From an uncultured Bacteroidota bacterium (lineage in GTDB: Bacteria > Bacteroidota > Bacteroidia > Flavobacteriales > Flavobacteriaceae): 64,000 bases of DNA. The stretch lies in contig CAJXVU010000004.1 in assembly GCA_913062555.1 (NCBI GenBank), positions 62,001 through 126,000 of the forward strand. Direction: 5' to 3'. The notes under the pieces are model-generated. The model was not told the origin of the DNA, searched no databases, and worked only from the letters and a program-made list of their open reading frames with translations. The first letter of the stretch is position 1; each line of letters starts with the position of its first letter. This document shows, piece after piece, positions 27,318 to 35,543 of this stretch. Both the position numbers and the translations under genes were made by a program.

Positions 27318-27811
27318 TGACAGAACTAATTCTTGCTAATTCTAAAAAACACTATCTGCTAATTGAACAATTGGCAGATAGTGTTTGGAAAGAACATTAT
27401 ACAGCTATCATTGGAATTGAACAAGTAAATTATATGCTTAACAAGTTCCAAACGGCAGCGGTTATAGAAACGCAAGTATCACAAGGATCTCAATATTTTA
27501 TAATTATGAATGATGATATCCCAGCTGGGTATATCTCCATAAAAAAAGATAAAGAAGCCTTATTTTTAAGCAAGATCTATGTATTAAAAGATTTACGCGG
27601 ACAAGGCATTGGAAAAATAGCTATGACTTTTACTGAGTCACAAGCTAAACTTAAAAACTGTTCTAAAATAACCCTCACCGTGAATAGGCATAACAGCAAT
27701 TCAATAAAGGCCTATGAAAAGATTGGATTTATCAATACAGGAACAATAGTCCAAGATATTGGTAATGGTTATGTTATGGATGATTATACCATGGAGAAAA
27801 GCATTGATTAA
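27317..27811 (+). CDS. GNAT family N-acetyltransferase
   Basis: A 164-residue acetyltransferase. The acetyl-CoA binding motif A is KIYVLKDLRGQGIGKIAM (RGQGIG), followed by the C-terminal NRHNSNSIKAYEKIGFINTGTI. The acceptor substrate is unknown. The start shares one base with the stop of the upstream peptidase gene (TAATG), indicating translational coupling; both may act in peptide or amino-acid use. It has no signal peptide, so unlike its partner it acts in the cytoplasm. Confidence 0.9.
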   Translation: MTELILANSKKHYLLIEQLADSVWKEHYTAIIGIEQVNYMLNKFQTAAVIETQVSQGSQYFIIMNDDIPAGYISIKKDKEALFLSKIYVLKDLRGQGIGKIAMTFTESQAKLKNCSKITLTVNRHNSNSIKAYEKIGFINTGTIVQDIGNGYVMDDYTMEKSID

Positions 27812-27883
27812 TAAGTTCAATTTCTACAAATACAGATAGAATAGCAAAGTTCTTTTTAAATTACATTTTTAAAAATTATACCG

Positions 27884-28336
27884 ATGAAAAAAGCCATACT
27901 ATTATGTTTAATTGCTCTTTTATTTACACCAACAGGGTGGAGTCAAAGTGCAGCATATCTAAAAAAGAAAGCTGAAAAAATAGAGAAGGGCTCTGTTTTC
28001 ACTAAAATAATTAACAGAGAATTACCAGCAACAATCGTTTATGAAGATGAAGATATTATTGCATTCGTTCCTTTAAGATTACAGGCTCCTGTTCACTTAC
28101 TAATTGTCCCAAAAAAAGAAATTCATACTATAAATGACGCTACTAACGAAGATTTAATAGTGCTTGGAAAACTATTTTTAGTAGCAAAAAAATTGGCTAA
28201 AGAAAAAGGAATTTCTGAGACTGGTTATCGCCTTTCCATAAATGTAAATGAAGATGCGGGTCAATCAGTTTTTCATTTACATATGCACTTATTGGGAGGT
28301 CAAAAATTGGGACCTATGATGACTCAAAAAAAATAA
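27884..28336 (+). CDS. HIT family protein with an N-terminal signal peptide
   Basis: A 150-residue histidine-triad protein. Residues 1-20 (MKKAILLCLIALLFTPTGWS) look like a cleavable signal sequence. The HIT domain follows from about 36: SVFTKIINRELPATIVYEDEDIIAF, and the active-site triad HLHMHLLGG with His131, His133 and His135. HIT proteins hydrolyse nucleoside phosphoramidates or dinucleotides and are normally cytoplasmic, so export is unusual. Bare cytoplasmic homologs begin near the SVFTKII segment. It is 72 nt behind the acetyltransferase gene. Confidence 0.88.
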   Translation: MKKAILLCLIALLFTPTGWSQSAAYLKKKAEKIEKGSVFTKIINRELPATIVYEDEDIIAFVPLRLQAPVHLLIVPKKEIHTINDATNEDLIVLGKLFLVAKKLAKEKGISETGYRLSINVNEDAGQSVFHLHMHLLGGQKLGPMMTQKK

Positions 28337-28403
28337 TCTAAATCTGTAACTACTTTGAATTAAAAGTCGTCATATGTGAAAATTCAATCAATTCTATCCT
28401 CAA

Positions 28404-29135
28404 ATGAACTTAGACAAAAATCATTTAACTGGTAATACAGAAGTAGAAACGACAGACTTAAACTCAAATAATTACATAGGTGTTTTTGTTGATTTAGCAA
28501 TTTATATTTCTGTAATGTTTTTAATTAGAGAACTATACATCCCAAATGTCAGTTTTATTGCCAATGGCCTTTTTTGGTCATTTTCAACATTAATTGTGGC
28601 TACTTGGCGAATGAGGGCTCGAGGCATTACATGGAAAGATTTAGGATTACGAAAACCAAAAAGCTTAAAAAAAACCCTCTTAATTGCCATCTTAATTTTT
28701 ATATCTACAATTGTAACTATTGTGGCTTTCAATATCATAAAAGATCAATTACCATTTGTAACAGCTCCAGACACTTCTCCTGAAACTGCCGTTTCAAAAT
28801 TTGGTGACTTAAAGGGAAATTGGACCCTTTTCTTTACAATCATACCTTTCATTTTGATTGAATCTTGTTTGGAAGAACTTTTAGACAGAGGCTTTTTAAT
28901 GAATTGGATTGAGCGGCTTTTCTCAAAAACCAATGTTGCAACAGTTATTGCTGTGATACTACAAGCTGCAATTTTTGGTTTCAGGCACTCCAATGATTTA
29001 TCAGAACGTTCAATAACAGTCGGGCTTATTGGCTTAGTTATGGGGATAGCCTATTATGCTTTTGGACGCAACTTGTGGCCTTTAATCATAGCACATTGTA
29101 TTTTAAACACAATGTCGATGGTAGATCGGGTTTAA
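28404..29135 (+). CDS. CPBP family intramembrane glutamic endopeptidase
   Basis: A 243-residue membrane protein with about six to seven hydrophobic segments. The CPBP/Abi signature is present: EELLDRGF (Glu157, Glu158, Arg162), FGFRHSND (His195) and LIIAHCILN (His231). These residues form the active site of Rce1-like proteases in the membrane. The N-terminal 25 residues are polar. Relatives process prenylated proteins or bacteriocin-type peptides, but the substrate here is unknown. It converges with the M20 peptidase gene, 14 nt apart. Confidence 0.9.
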   Translation: MNLDKNHLTGNTEVETTDLNSNNYIGVFVDLAIYISVMFLIRELYIPNVSFIANGLFWSFSTLIVATWRMRARGITWKDLGLRKPKSLKKTLLIAILIFISTIVTIVAFNIIKDQLPFVTAPDTSPETAVSKFGDLKGNWTLFFTIIPFILIESCLEELLDRGFLMNWIERLFSKTNVATVIAVILQAAIFGFRHSNDLSERSITVGLIGLVMGIAYYAFGRNLWPLIIAHCILNTMSMVDRV

Positions 29136-29149
29136 ACTATTGACTCCTA

Positions 29150-30667
29150 TTAAAATCGTTCCATCAAAATGGAAGTGATGGTTTTAATTCCGTCAATATA
29201 GTTTCCTATTCGGATATTTTCATTCGGACTGTGCTGATTATTATCAGGGTTAACTGTTGGTACAGCGACGGCAGGAATATCTAGTGTTATTACAAAGGGC
29301 GAAATAGGAATTGAGCCTCCCGCTGTTCTTATTTGAATAGGGTCTTTACCAAATGCATTTCGCATTCCTTTGCGCAACCACGCTCCTATTTCGGTATCAA
29401 AATCGGTTCTAAAAGCGCCATAGGCAATTTCAGAATTGAATCGTACAATTTTATCATAAGTCATACGCTCTTCTTCCGTTGGCGCATCTTCTACCAAATA
29501 ATAGCCTTGATTTATAACATGATTTTTAAGCAGACCTACCATCCGTTCGCCTTTGGTTTCTCTAACCAAGCGAATATTCATTTCTGCAATAGCTGTTGCC
29601 GGAATAATAGTTCTGGTTTTTTTACCAACCCAGGCCGCTTCAAGACCTAATATACTCAATGAAGGAAATTGAATGGCTTCCTGAAAATTATTCCCAATAT
29701 TATCAACTGAAGCGATACCAAAATCCTTTCGAATTTGATCTTCATCATCGGGCACTTGCTTTAAAATGTCCTTGACCTCATCAGAAATCACCAAATCATC
29801 ATACCAATTAGGGATCGCGACACGACCATCATCATTCCACATTGTCCCTAATAGTTTCGATAACTTTACTGCAGGATTTGGTGCATAATTGCCATAATTA
29901 CCACTATGTAATGGCACTCTAGGCCCAAATACTTCCAACGTAACCATAGCAATACCACGGGCTCCATAGCTCAATGTAGGTTGATTGGACAAATGTCTAG
30001 GACCATCAAAAATGACGAGCATATCGGCAGCCAATGTCTCCTTATTATCCAAAACTGCTTTTGGTAATCGAGGAGAACCTAACTCTTCTTCAAAATCCAT
30101 AATCACCTTTATATTAAAATTGGGATTAAAATTATGGTCATTGATAATATCCATAGCCTTTAAAAACATCATATCAGGACCTCTGGCATCGGAAGCAGAA
30201 CGAGAAAAAATTCGCCAGTCTAGATTGATTTCTCCATCCAGTTTATTCCAATCAATATGGCCCCATTCACCGTTTTTAGATTTTTCTTTTAGTGATGGAA
30301 CATAAGGATCTGGCTGATGCCATTTCGAAGTATCCACCGGCTGCCCATCTACCTGCAAATAAATCAAAACCGTACGTTTAGCATTTGGATAATTTCTAGT
30401 GGCTAAAAGCAAAGGAACCGTTGCTGTTTCTAAGCGTTGCGTTTTAAATCCACGTTTTGTAAAGGCATTTTCACACCATTTTACATTGGGTTCTATTTGT
30501 TCGGGATAATTGGCATCATTAGAAATACTAAAAAATTCTTGCAATTCATCAAATGATGCTTTCGCATATTGTAACGAGAGACGGTCTAAATTTTTATGTT
30601 CTAACTGTTGAGAAAAACTAAATGAAATTGAGAATAGAAATACTCCTAAGATTGATTTTTTTAACAT
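29150..30667 (-). CDS. Secreted M20 family metallopeptidase with altered first metal motif
   Basis: A 505-residue exported protein with signal peptide MLKKSILGVFLFSISFSFSQ. The M20 fold is recognisable: YLQVDGQPVD at 103-112, SDARGPD (Asp160), DFEEELGSP (Glu193-195), a dimerisation domain, and a C-terminal NQHSPNENI with His. In the usual family the first motif is GHxDVxP; here the metal-ligand His is replaced by Gln105, while Asp107 is kept. It may therefore bind a single metal or be altered in activity. The family otherwise covers carboxypeptidases and dipeptidases. Monocistronic between the CPBP gene and pcm. Confidence 0.88.
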   Translation of the reverse strand: MLKKSILGVFLFSISFSFSQQLEHKNLDRLSLQYAKASFDELQEFFSISNDANYPEQIEPNVKWCENAFTKRGFKTQRLETATVPLLLATRNYPNAKRTVLIYLQVDGQPVDTSKWHQPDPYVPSLKEKSKNGEWGHIDWNKLDGEINLDWRIFSRSASDARGPDMMFLKAMDIINDHNFNPNFNIKVIMDFEEELGSPRLPKAVLDNKETLAADMLVIFDGPRHLSNQPTLSYGARGIAMVTLEVFGPRVPLHSGNYGNYAPNPAVKLSKLLGTMWNDDGRVAIPNWYDDLVISDEVKDILKQVPDDEDQIRKDFGIASVDNIGNNFQEAIQFPSLSILGLEAAWVGKKTRTIIPATAIAEMNIRLVRETKGERMVGLLKNHVINQGYYLVEDAPTEEERMTYDKIVRFNSEIAYGAFRTDFDTEIGAWLRKGMRNAFGKDPIQIRTAGGSIPISPFVITLDIPAVAVPTVNPDNNQHSPNENIRIGNYIDGIKTITSILMERF

Positions 30668-30724
30668 CGCTGGTGGTTTTAATCCTTGAGGTATTAAAAA
30701 TAATAAAAATGATTCAAATCAGCG

Positions 30725-31366
30725 CTAGTTCTTATCTTCTAATAAGGGAACAAATCTAAAGGACCCTAATTCGTGTTTTTCAAATTCTTTAGGGCCTTTT
30801 CTAATATATAAAGTCATTGTTTGTACATTATCTCCAACAGGAATTACGAGACGACCATTAATTTTAAGCTGTGCCAATAATGGCTTTGGTACAAACGGTG
30901 CGCCTGCAGTAACAATTATGCTATCAAAAGGAGCCTCTTCTTCCAAGCCTTTATAGCCATCCCCAAAAATGAGTTTTTTGGGACCATACCCTAATTTCGG
31001 TAAAAATTTACTCGTTTTTTTAAATAATTCTTGTTGTCTTTCAATACTGTAAACTTTGGCGCCCAGTTCACATAATACCGCTGTTTGATATCCACTCCCT
31101 GTACCAATTTCAAGCACTTTGTCTCCTTTTTTAACTTCGAGTAATTCTGATTGAAATGCCACAGTGAACGGCTGAGAAATTGTTTGATCTGCAGCTATAG
31201 GAAATGGTTTATCCTGATAGGCATGGTCCAAAAAACTTGAATCCATAAACAAGTGCCTCGGAATTTTCCCAATTGCTGCAAGGACATTTTTATTTACTAT
31301 ACCCTTAGAAACTAATGTACTAACTAACTTTTGTCTTAACCCTTTATGCTTAAATGTATCTTTCAA
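30725..31366 (-). CDS. pcm: Protein-L-isoaspartate O-methyltransferase
   Basis: A 213-residue SAM-dependent enzyme that repairs isoaspartyl damage in proteins. It contains TISQPFTVAFQ, LEIGTGSGYQTAVL (SAM-binding), YSIERQQEL, and IIVTAGAPFVP with LIPVG near the end. The start codon is TTG at 31364-31366 on the minus strand: an in-frame stop lies two codons upstream, and the product MKDTFKHKGLRQKLV matches typical N-termini. An ATG seven bases earlier is in another frame. It is divergent from the Gfo/Idh/MocA oxidoreductase gene. Confidence 0.95.
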   Translation of the reverse strand: MKDTFKHKGLRQKLVSTLVSKGIVNKNVLAAIGKIPRHLFMDSSFLDHAYQDKPFPIAADQTISQPFTVAFQSELLEVKKGDKVLEIGTGSGYQTAVLCELGAKVYSIERQQELFKKTSKFLPKLGYGPKKLIFGDGYKGLEEEAPFDSIIVTAGAPFVPKPLLAQLKINGRLVIPVGDNVQTMTLYIRKGPKEFEKHELGSFRFVPLLEDKN

Positions 31367-31477
31367 TGTTCATGCTGTTTATCAGGCTAAAATTAGCTAA
31401 AATGTTAGTGCTACAAAAGCAGGATCAGCATTAAATTTTAAATTTTTAATTCATCTTTAAAACCGCATAAAAAATCT

Positions 31478-31485
31478 TATTTTTG
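31478..31485 (+). promoter_or_regulatory. Predicted -7 box of the Gfo/Idh/MocA gene
   Basis: TATTTTTG matches TAnnTTTG and ends 16 nt before the ATG at 31502. The -33 element is unclear. Confidence 0.5.
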
Positions 31486-31501
31486 TTCAAAACGAAAAAC
31501 T

Positions 31502-32461
31502 ATGCTAAAAGCTGGTGTACTTGGTGCTGGCCACCTTGGTAAAATTCATTTAAGACTCTTAAATCAGTCGGAGAACTATGAACTCATAGGCTTCTATGAT
31601 GCTGACGAGACTAATGCTAAAAAGGTTGAGGCCGAGTTTGGCTATAAATACTTCAATACTATTGAAGCACTCATAGAGGCTGTTGATATGGTAGATATTG
31701 TCACACCTACATTATCACATTATGATTGTGCATTACAAGCTATTGCAAAAGGTAAACATATTTTTATTGAAAAACCGATCTCAAATACAGTTGAAGAAGC
31801 TGAAGAGATAAGATTACTTCTGGCAAAAAACGATTTGAGAGGTCAAGTTGGGCATGTCGAGCGTTTTAACCCTGCATTTATTGGTGTAAAACATCAAATT
31901 GAAAATCCTATGTTTATTGAAACACATCGACTGGCAGAGTTTAATCCTCGTGGTACAGATGTTCCTGTAGTATTAGATCTAATGATTCATGATATAGACA
32001 TTATCTTGAGTGTCGTAAATTCTAAAGTAAAAAAAATATCGGCAAGTGGTGTTTCTGTAATTAGTGATACGCCAGATATTGCAAACGCCAGAATTGAATT
32101 TGAAAATGGCTGTGTTGCCAATCTCACTGCAAGTAGAATATCCTTAAAAAACATGCGGAAATCACGTTTTTTTCAAAAAGACGCCTATATCTCAGTTGAC
32201 TTTTTAGAAAAGAAATGTGAAGTGGTTAAAATGAAAGACGCCCCTGAGGTCCCTGGTGATTTTGACATGATTCTTCAAAATGCAGAAGGCATTAAGAAGC
32301 AAATCTATTTTGATAATCCTGAAATCTCAGCAAATAATGCTATTCTGGACGAATTAGAATCTTTTGCACATGCAATAAACACAAATACGAAACCAATTGT
32401 AACGCTTTATGATGGTACTGAAGCATTACGTGTTGCGAAGCAAATTATAGATCAGTTTTAG
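31502..32461 (+). CDS. Gfo/Idh/MocA family oxidoreductase
   Basis: A 319-residue NAD(P)-dependent oxidoreductase. The Rossmann motif GAGHLGKIHL is at residues 8-17 and the conserved EKPIS at about 95. The C-terminal alpha/beta domain starts near 120 with RFNPAF and DLMIHDIDI. The family dehydrogenates or reduces sugars, inositols or biliverdin-like compounds, and the specific substrate is not evident. In Flavobacteria this short form is often next to acyl-CoA genes; here it precedes a 3-hydroxyacyl-CoA dehydrogenase by 98 nt. There is no signal peptide. Confidence 0.9.
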   Translation: MLKAGVLGAGHLGKIHLRLLNQSENYELIGFYDADETNAKKVEAEFGYKYFNTIEALIEAVDMVDIVTPTLSHYDCALQAIAKGKHIFIEKPISNTVEEAEEIRLLLAKNDLRGQVGHVERFNPAFIGVKHQIENPMFIETHRLAEFNPRGTDVPVVLDLMIHDIDIILSVVNSKVKKISASGVSVISDTPDIANARIEFENGCVANLTASRISLKNMRKSRFFQKDAYISVDFLEKKCEVVKMKDAPEVPGDFDMILQNAEGIKKQIYFDNPEISANNAILDELESFAHAINTNTKPIVTLYDGTEALRVAKQIIDQF

Positions 32462-32559
32462 TAGTAAATATTATCGAACAACAAGAGACCTCACAAATTG
32501 AAATTTAGAGTTAATAATAAATCAAGATCCTCATATAAAGGGAATTAAAAATATATTTT

Positions 32560-33450
32560 ATGAAAAACGTCGCAGTTATAGGTGCAGGAACTATGGGGAA
32601 TGGCATAGCGCATACTTTTGCCCAAAGCGGATTTAAAGTTCAATTAATTGATGTGAGTGAAATTGCACTTAAAAAAGGCATAGATACCATTACAAAAAAT
32701 TTAGATAGAATGGTCGCCAAAGCACGTATCACAGAAGCTCAAAAAAACGAGACTCTAGGCAATATCACTTGCTTTTCTAATATTAGCGAAGGTGTTGAAT
32801 ATGCCGGATTAGTAGTAGAAGCTGCAACCGAAAATATAGACCTGAAACTCAAAATTTTCAAACAATTAGATGAGGCTTGTCCAGATGATACTATTCTTGC
32901 CACAAATACATCTTCCATTTCAATTACTCAAATTGCTGCCGTAACCTCAAGACCTGAAATGGTGATAGGTATGCACTTTATGAATCCGGTTCCAATTATG
33001 AAATTAGTGGAAATCATCCGTGGATATAATACCAGTGATGCCGTTACTAAGCTTATCATGGACATGTCTAAAAAATTAGGTAAAACCCCAGTAGAAGTTA
33101 ACGATTATCCAGGTTTTGTTGCAAATAGAATCTTAATGCCAATGCTCAATGAGTCTATAGAAACGCTTTACAATGGTGTGGCCGGCATACAAGAGATTGA
33201 TACGGTTATGAAGCTAGGTATGGCACACCCAATGGGCCCTTTACAACTTGCTGATTTTATTGGATTGGATGTGTGTTTATCCATATTAAATGTAATGTAC
33301 GATGGGTTTAAAAACCCCAAATACGCCCCTTGCCCATTATTAGTAAATATGGTAAGAGCCGGGAAATTAGGAATAAAGTCAGGAGAAGGATTTTATGACT
33401 ATTCTGAAAGTAGAAAAGCAGAAAAAATCGCAGCACAATTTTCAAAATAA
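32560..33450 (+). CDS. 3-hydroxybutyryl-CoA dehydrogenase
   Basis: A 296-residue single-function dehydrogenase. It has the NAD-binding GAGTMGNGIAHTFAQSGF (8-25), NTSSISIT, and HFMNPVPIMKLVEI with the catalytic His. VNRILMPMLNE, HPMGPLQLAD and the C-terminal helical domain end in GFYDY. It oxidises (S)-3-hydroxyacyl-CoA to acetoacetyl-type CoA with NAD+, or the reverse. It is about 290 residues as in Hbd/PaaH-type enzymes, without a hydratase domain. It lies 62 nt before the DUF1015 gene on the same strand. The exact role (butyrate, phenylacetate or other) cannot be fixed. Confidence 0.95.
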   Translation: MKNVAVIGAGTMGNGIAHTFAQSGFKVQLIDVSEIALKKGIDTITKNLDRMVAKARITEAQKNETLGNITCFSNISEGVEYAGLVVEAATENIDLKLKIFKQLDEACPDDTILATNTSSISITQIAAVTSRPEMVIGMHFMNPVPIMKLVEIIRGYNTSDAVTKLIMDMSKKLGKTPVEVNDYPGFVANRILMPMLNESIETLYNGVAGIQEIDTVMKLGMAHPMGPLQLADFIGLDVCLSILNVMYDGFKNPKYAPCPLLVNMVRAGKLGIKSGEGFYDYSESRKAEKIAAQFSK

Positions 33451-33512
33451 ATGATCTCAGTCTTCTGTAATTAGAAACGCTGTATACTGCAGCTAAAACT
33501 GAAAATTAAACA

Positions 33513-34751
33513 ATGGCTAAAGTAATTCCATTTAAAGCGGTTAGACCTACTCGAGATAAGGTTAGTCTTGTCGCCTCTCGCTCATATCAAAGTTATACCA
33601 AAGCAGAACTCGAAGCACGATTAGATTATAATCCGTTTTCGTTTTTGCATGTTTTAAATCCCGGCTATAAATATGATAAAAAAATTTCTGGTCAGGAGCG
33701 TTATGAACTTGTAAAAAATCGATATTTAGAGTTTAAAGAAGATGGTGTTTTTGTGCAGGACGAAACGCCTTCTTACTATGTTTATAAAATTGTTGACCGT
33801 GATCGCAATGAATATAACGGGATTGTTGCCGCTGTAAGCACAGAGGATTATGAAAACAACAAAATTAAAAAGCACGAAGCAACTATTGAGTATCGCGAAC
33901 TTGTATTCAAGCAGTATTTAAATACTGTTGGTTTTAATGCCGAGCCGGTTTTACTCACCTATCCAGATAATAAAATTATTGCCAATATTATTTCAAAAAC
34001 TCAAAACGATAGAGCTGAGTTTGAATTCACCACAACCTATAGAGACACACATTTTGTTTGGAAATTAAGCGACCAAAAAACTGTTGCCTCCCTTAAAAGC
34101 GAGTTTAAAAAAACGAAAACTATTTATATCGCTGATGGCCACCATCGTTCGGCATCTGCCTATTTATTAGCTAAAGATTTAAGATCGAGTAATAAAAACC
34201 ATAATGGTGAGGAAGCGTATAATTTCTTCATGAGCTATTTAATTCCAGAATCTTCTTTAAGAATCTCGGAATTCAATCGCTTGGTCACAGATTTAAATGG
34301 ATTGTCCAAGGAAGAATTTTTAATTCAACTTGATTCTATATATCGAATAGAGAATAGAGGAAGTATCCTATATAAACCTTCAAAAAAACATCATTTCAGC
34401 ATGTATCTTGATGGAGAGTATTATTCATTATACCTACGTAAATTTAATTACACATTTAACTCATCTCTTGATGCTCTAGATACACAAATATTGTATCAAA
34501 CCATTTTAGAACCCATCTTAGGTATTAAAGATATGCGAAATGACCAACGATTAGATTATTCGTATGAAAAAAATGATTTAGTTTCTATTAAAACTAAAGT
34601 TGATAGCGGTGATTTTAAAATTGGTTTTGGTTTAGTTCCAATTACTATTAATGAAATGAAATCAATTGCGGATGACGGGCTAACAATGCCTCCTAAAAGC
34701 ACATATATTGAACCTAAGTTGCGAAGTGGTGTCACTATTTATGAGTTTTAA
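33513..34751 (+). CDS. DUF1015 family protein
   Basis: A 412-residue protein of the DUF1015 family, which starts with a PFKAVRPT segment and shows IADGHHRSASAYLLA in the middle (about 210-224). The function is not known; relatives are cytoplasmic and often lie next to serine-biosynthesis genes in Bacteroidetes. The HHR and GDFKIGF segments are conserved. It is the third gene of a co-directional series beginning with the Gfo/Idh/MocA gene. YggS follows after 109 nt, a gap in which I see no clear promoter. Confidence 0.9.
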   Translation: MAKVIPFKAVRPTRDKVSLVASRSYQSYTKAELEARLDYNPFSFLHVLNPGYKYDKKISGQERYELVKNRYLEFKEDGVFVQDETPSYYVYKIVDRDRNEYNGIVAAVSTEDYENNKIKKHEATIEYRELVFKQYLNTVGFNAEPVLLTYPDNKIIANIISKTQNDRAEFEFTTTYRDTHFVWKLSDQKTVASLKSEFKKTKTIYIADGHHRSASAYLLAKDLRSSNKNHNGEEAYNFFMSYLIPESSLRISEFNRLVTDLNGLSKEEFLIQLDSIYRIENRGSILYKPSKKHHFSMYLDGEYYSLYLRKFNYTFNSSLDALDTQILYQTILEPILGIKDMRNDQRLDYSYEKNDLVSIKTKVDSGDFKIGFGLVPITINEMKSIADDGLTMPPKSTYIEPKLRSGVTIYEF

Positions 34752-34860
34752 GAAGATTAAAAAAGAAAGAAGAAACTTCTAGATTCTTATACTTAGTATA
34801 GTTGCAATATGTTGTAGAAAATTGTAATATTAATCATTAAATTAAAAGTTAATTCTTTAA

Positions 34861-35532
34861 ATGTCAATTGAACAAAACTTAAATAATATAAAATCCCAAC
34901 TTCCGGAGCAAGTGACTCTGGTCGCGGTATCAAAAACGAAACCTGTAAGTGATATTTTAGTAGCATACAATACTGGTCATCGCGTATTTGGTGAAAATAA
35001 AATTCAAGAAATGGTGGAGAAGTCACAGGAACTGCCTAATGATATTGAGTGGCACATGATTGGACATGTACAACGCAATAAGGTAAAGTACATGGCTTCC
35101 TTCGTGAAATTAATTCATGGTGTGAATAATTTCAAACTTCTTAAAGAAATTAATAAACAGGCATTAAAGCATGATAGAGTAATTAATTGCTTGCTTCAAA
35201 TAAAAATTGCAGATGAAGATTCAAAATTTGGAATGACAGCAAATGACGCTCAAAACATTTTACAATCATCAGAGTTTTCAGATTTACAAAATATAAAAAT
35301 CATAGGTCTTATGGGCATGGCTTCTTTTACTGATGATGAAGCACAATTAAAAGCTGAATTTAACCATTTGCACAATGCTTTTGTATCGCTCAAATCATTG
35401 AAAACTAAAAATTGTCATCTAAAAACACTTTCAATGGGTATGAGTGGTGACTATCTACTTGCTATAGCGTGTGGGAGCACAATGGTTAGAATAGGAAGTA
35501 GTATATTTGGAACTAGAAATTATTCAATTTAA
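34861..35532 (+). CDS. YggS family PLP homeostasis protein
   Basis: A 223-residue PLP-binding TIM-barrel protein (YggS/YlmE/PLPBP). The PLP Lys lies in LVAVSKTKP (about residue 28). Other conserved pieces are FGENKIQEM, WHMIGHVQRNKVKY, LLQIKIADEDSKFGM, LMGMASF, and LSMGMSGDYLLAI with RIGSSIFG at the end. It carries PLP and balances amino-acid and keto-acid pools rather than catalysing a known reaction. The downstream exonuclease gene starts 11 nt after its stop if the ATT start is right. Confidence 0.95.
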   Translation: MSIEQNLNNIKSQLPEQVTLVAVSKTKPVSDILVAYNTGHRVFGENKIQEMVEKSQELPNDIEWHMIGHVQRNKVKYMASFVKLIHGVNNFKLLKEINKQALKHDRVINCLLQIKIADEDSKFGMTANDAQNILQSSEFSDLQNIKIIGLMGMASFTDDEAQLKAEFNHLHNAFVSLKSLKTKNCHLKTLSMGMSGDYLLAIACGSTMVRIGSSIFGTRNYSI

Positions 35533-35543
35533 AAGAAATACTT

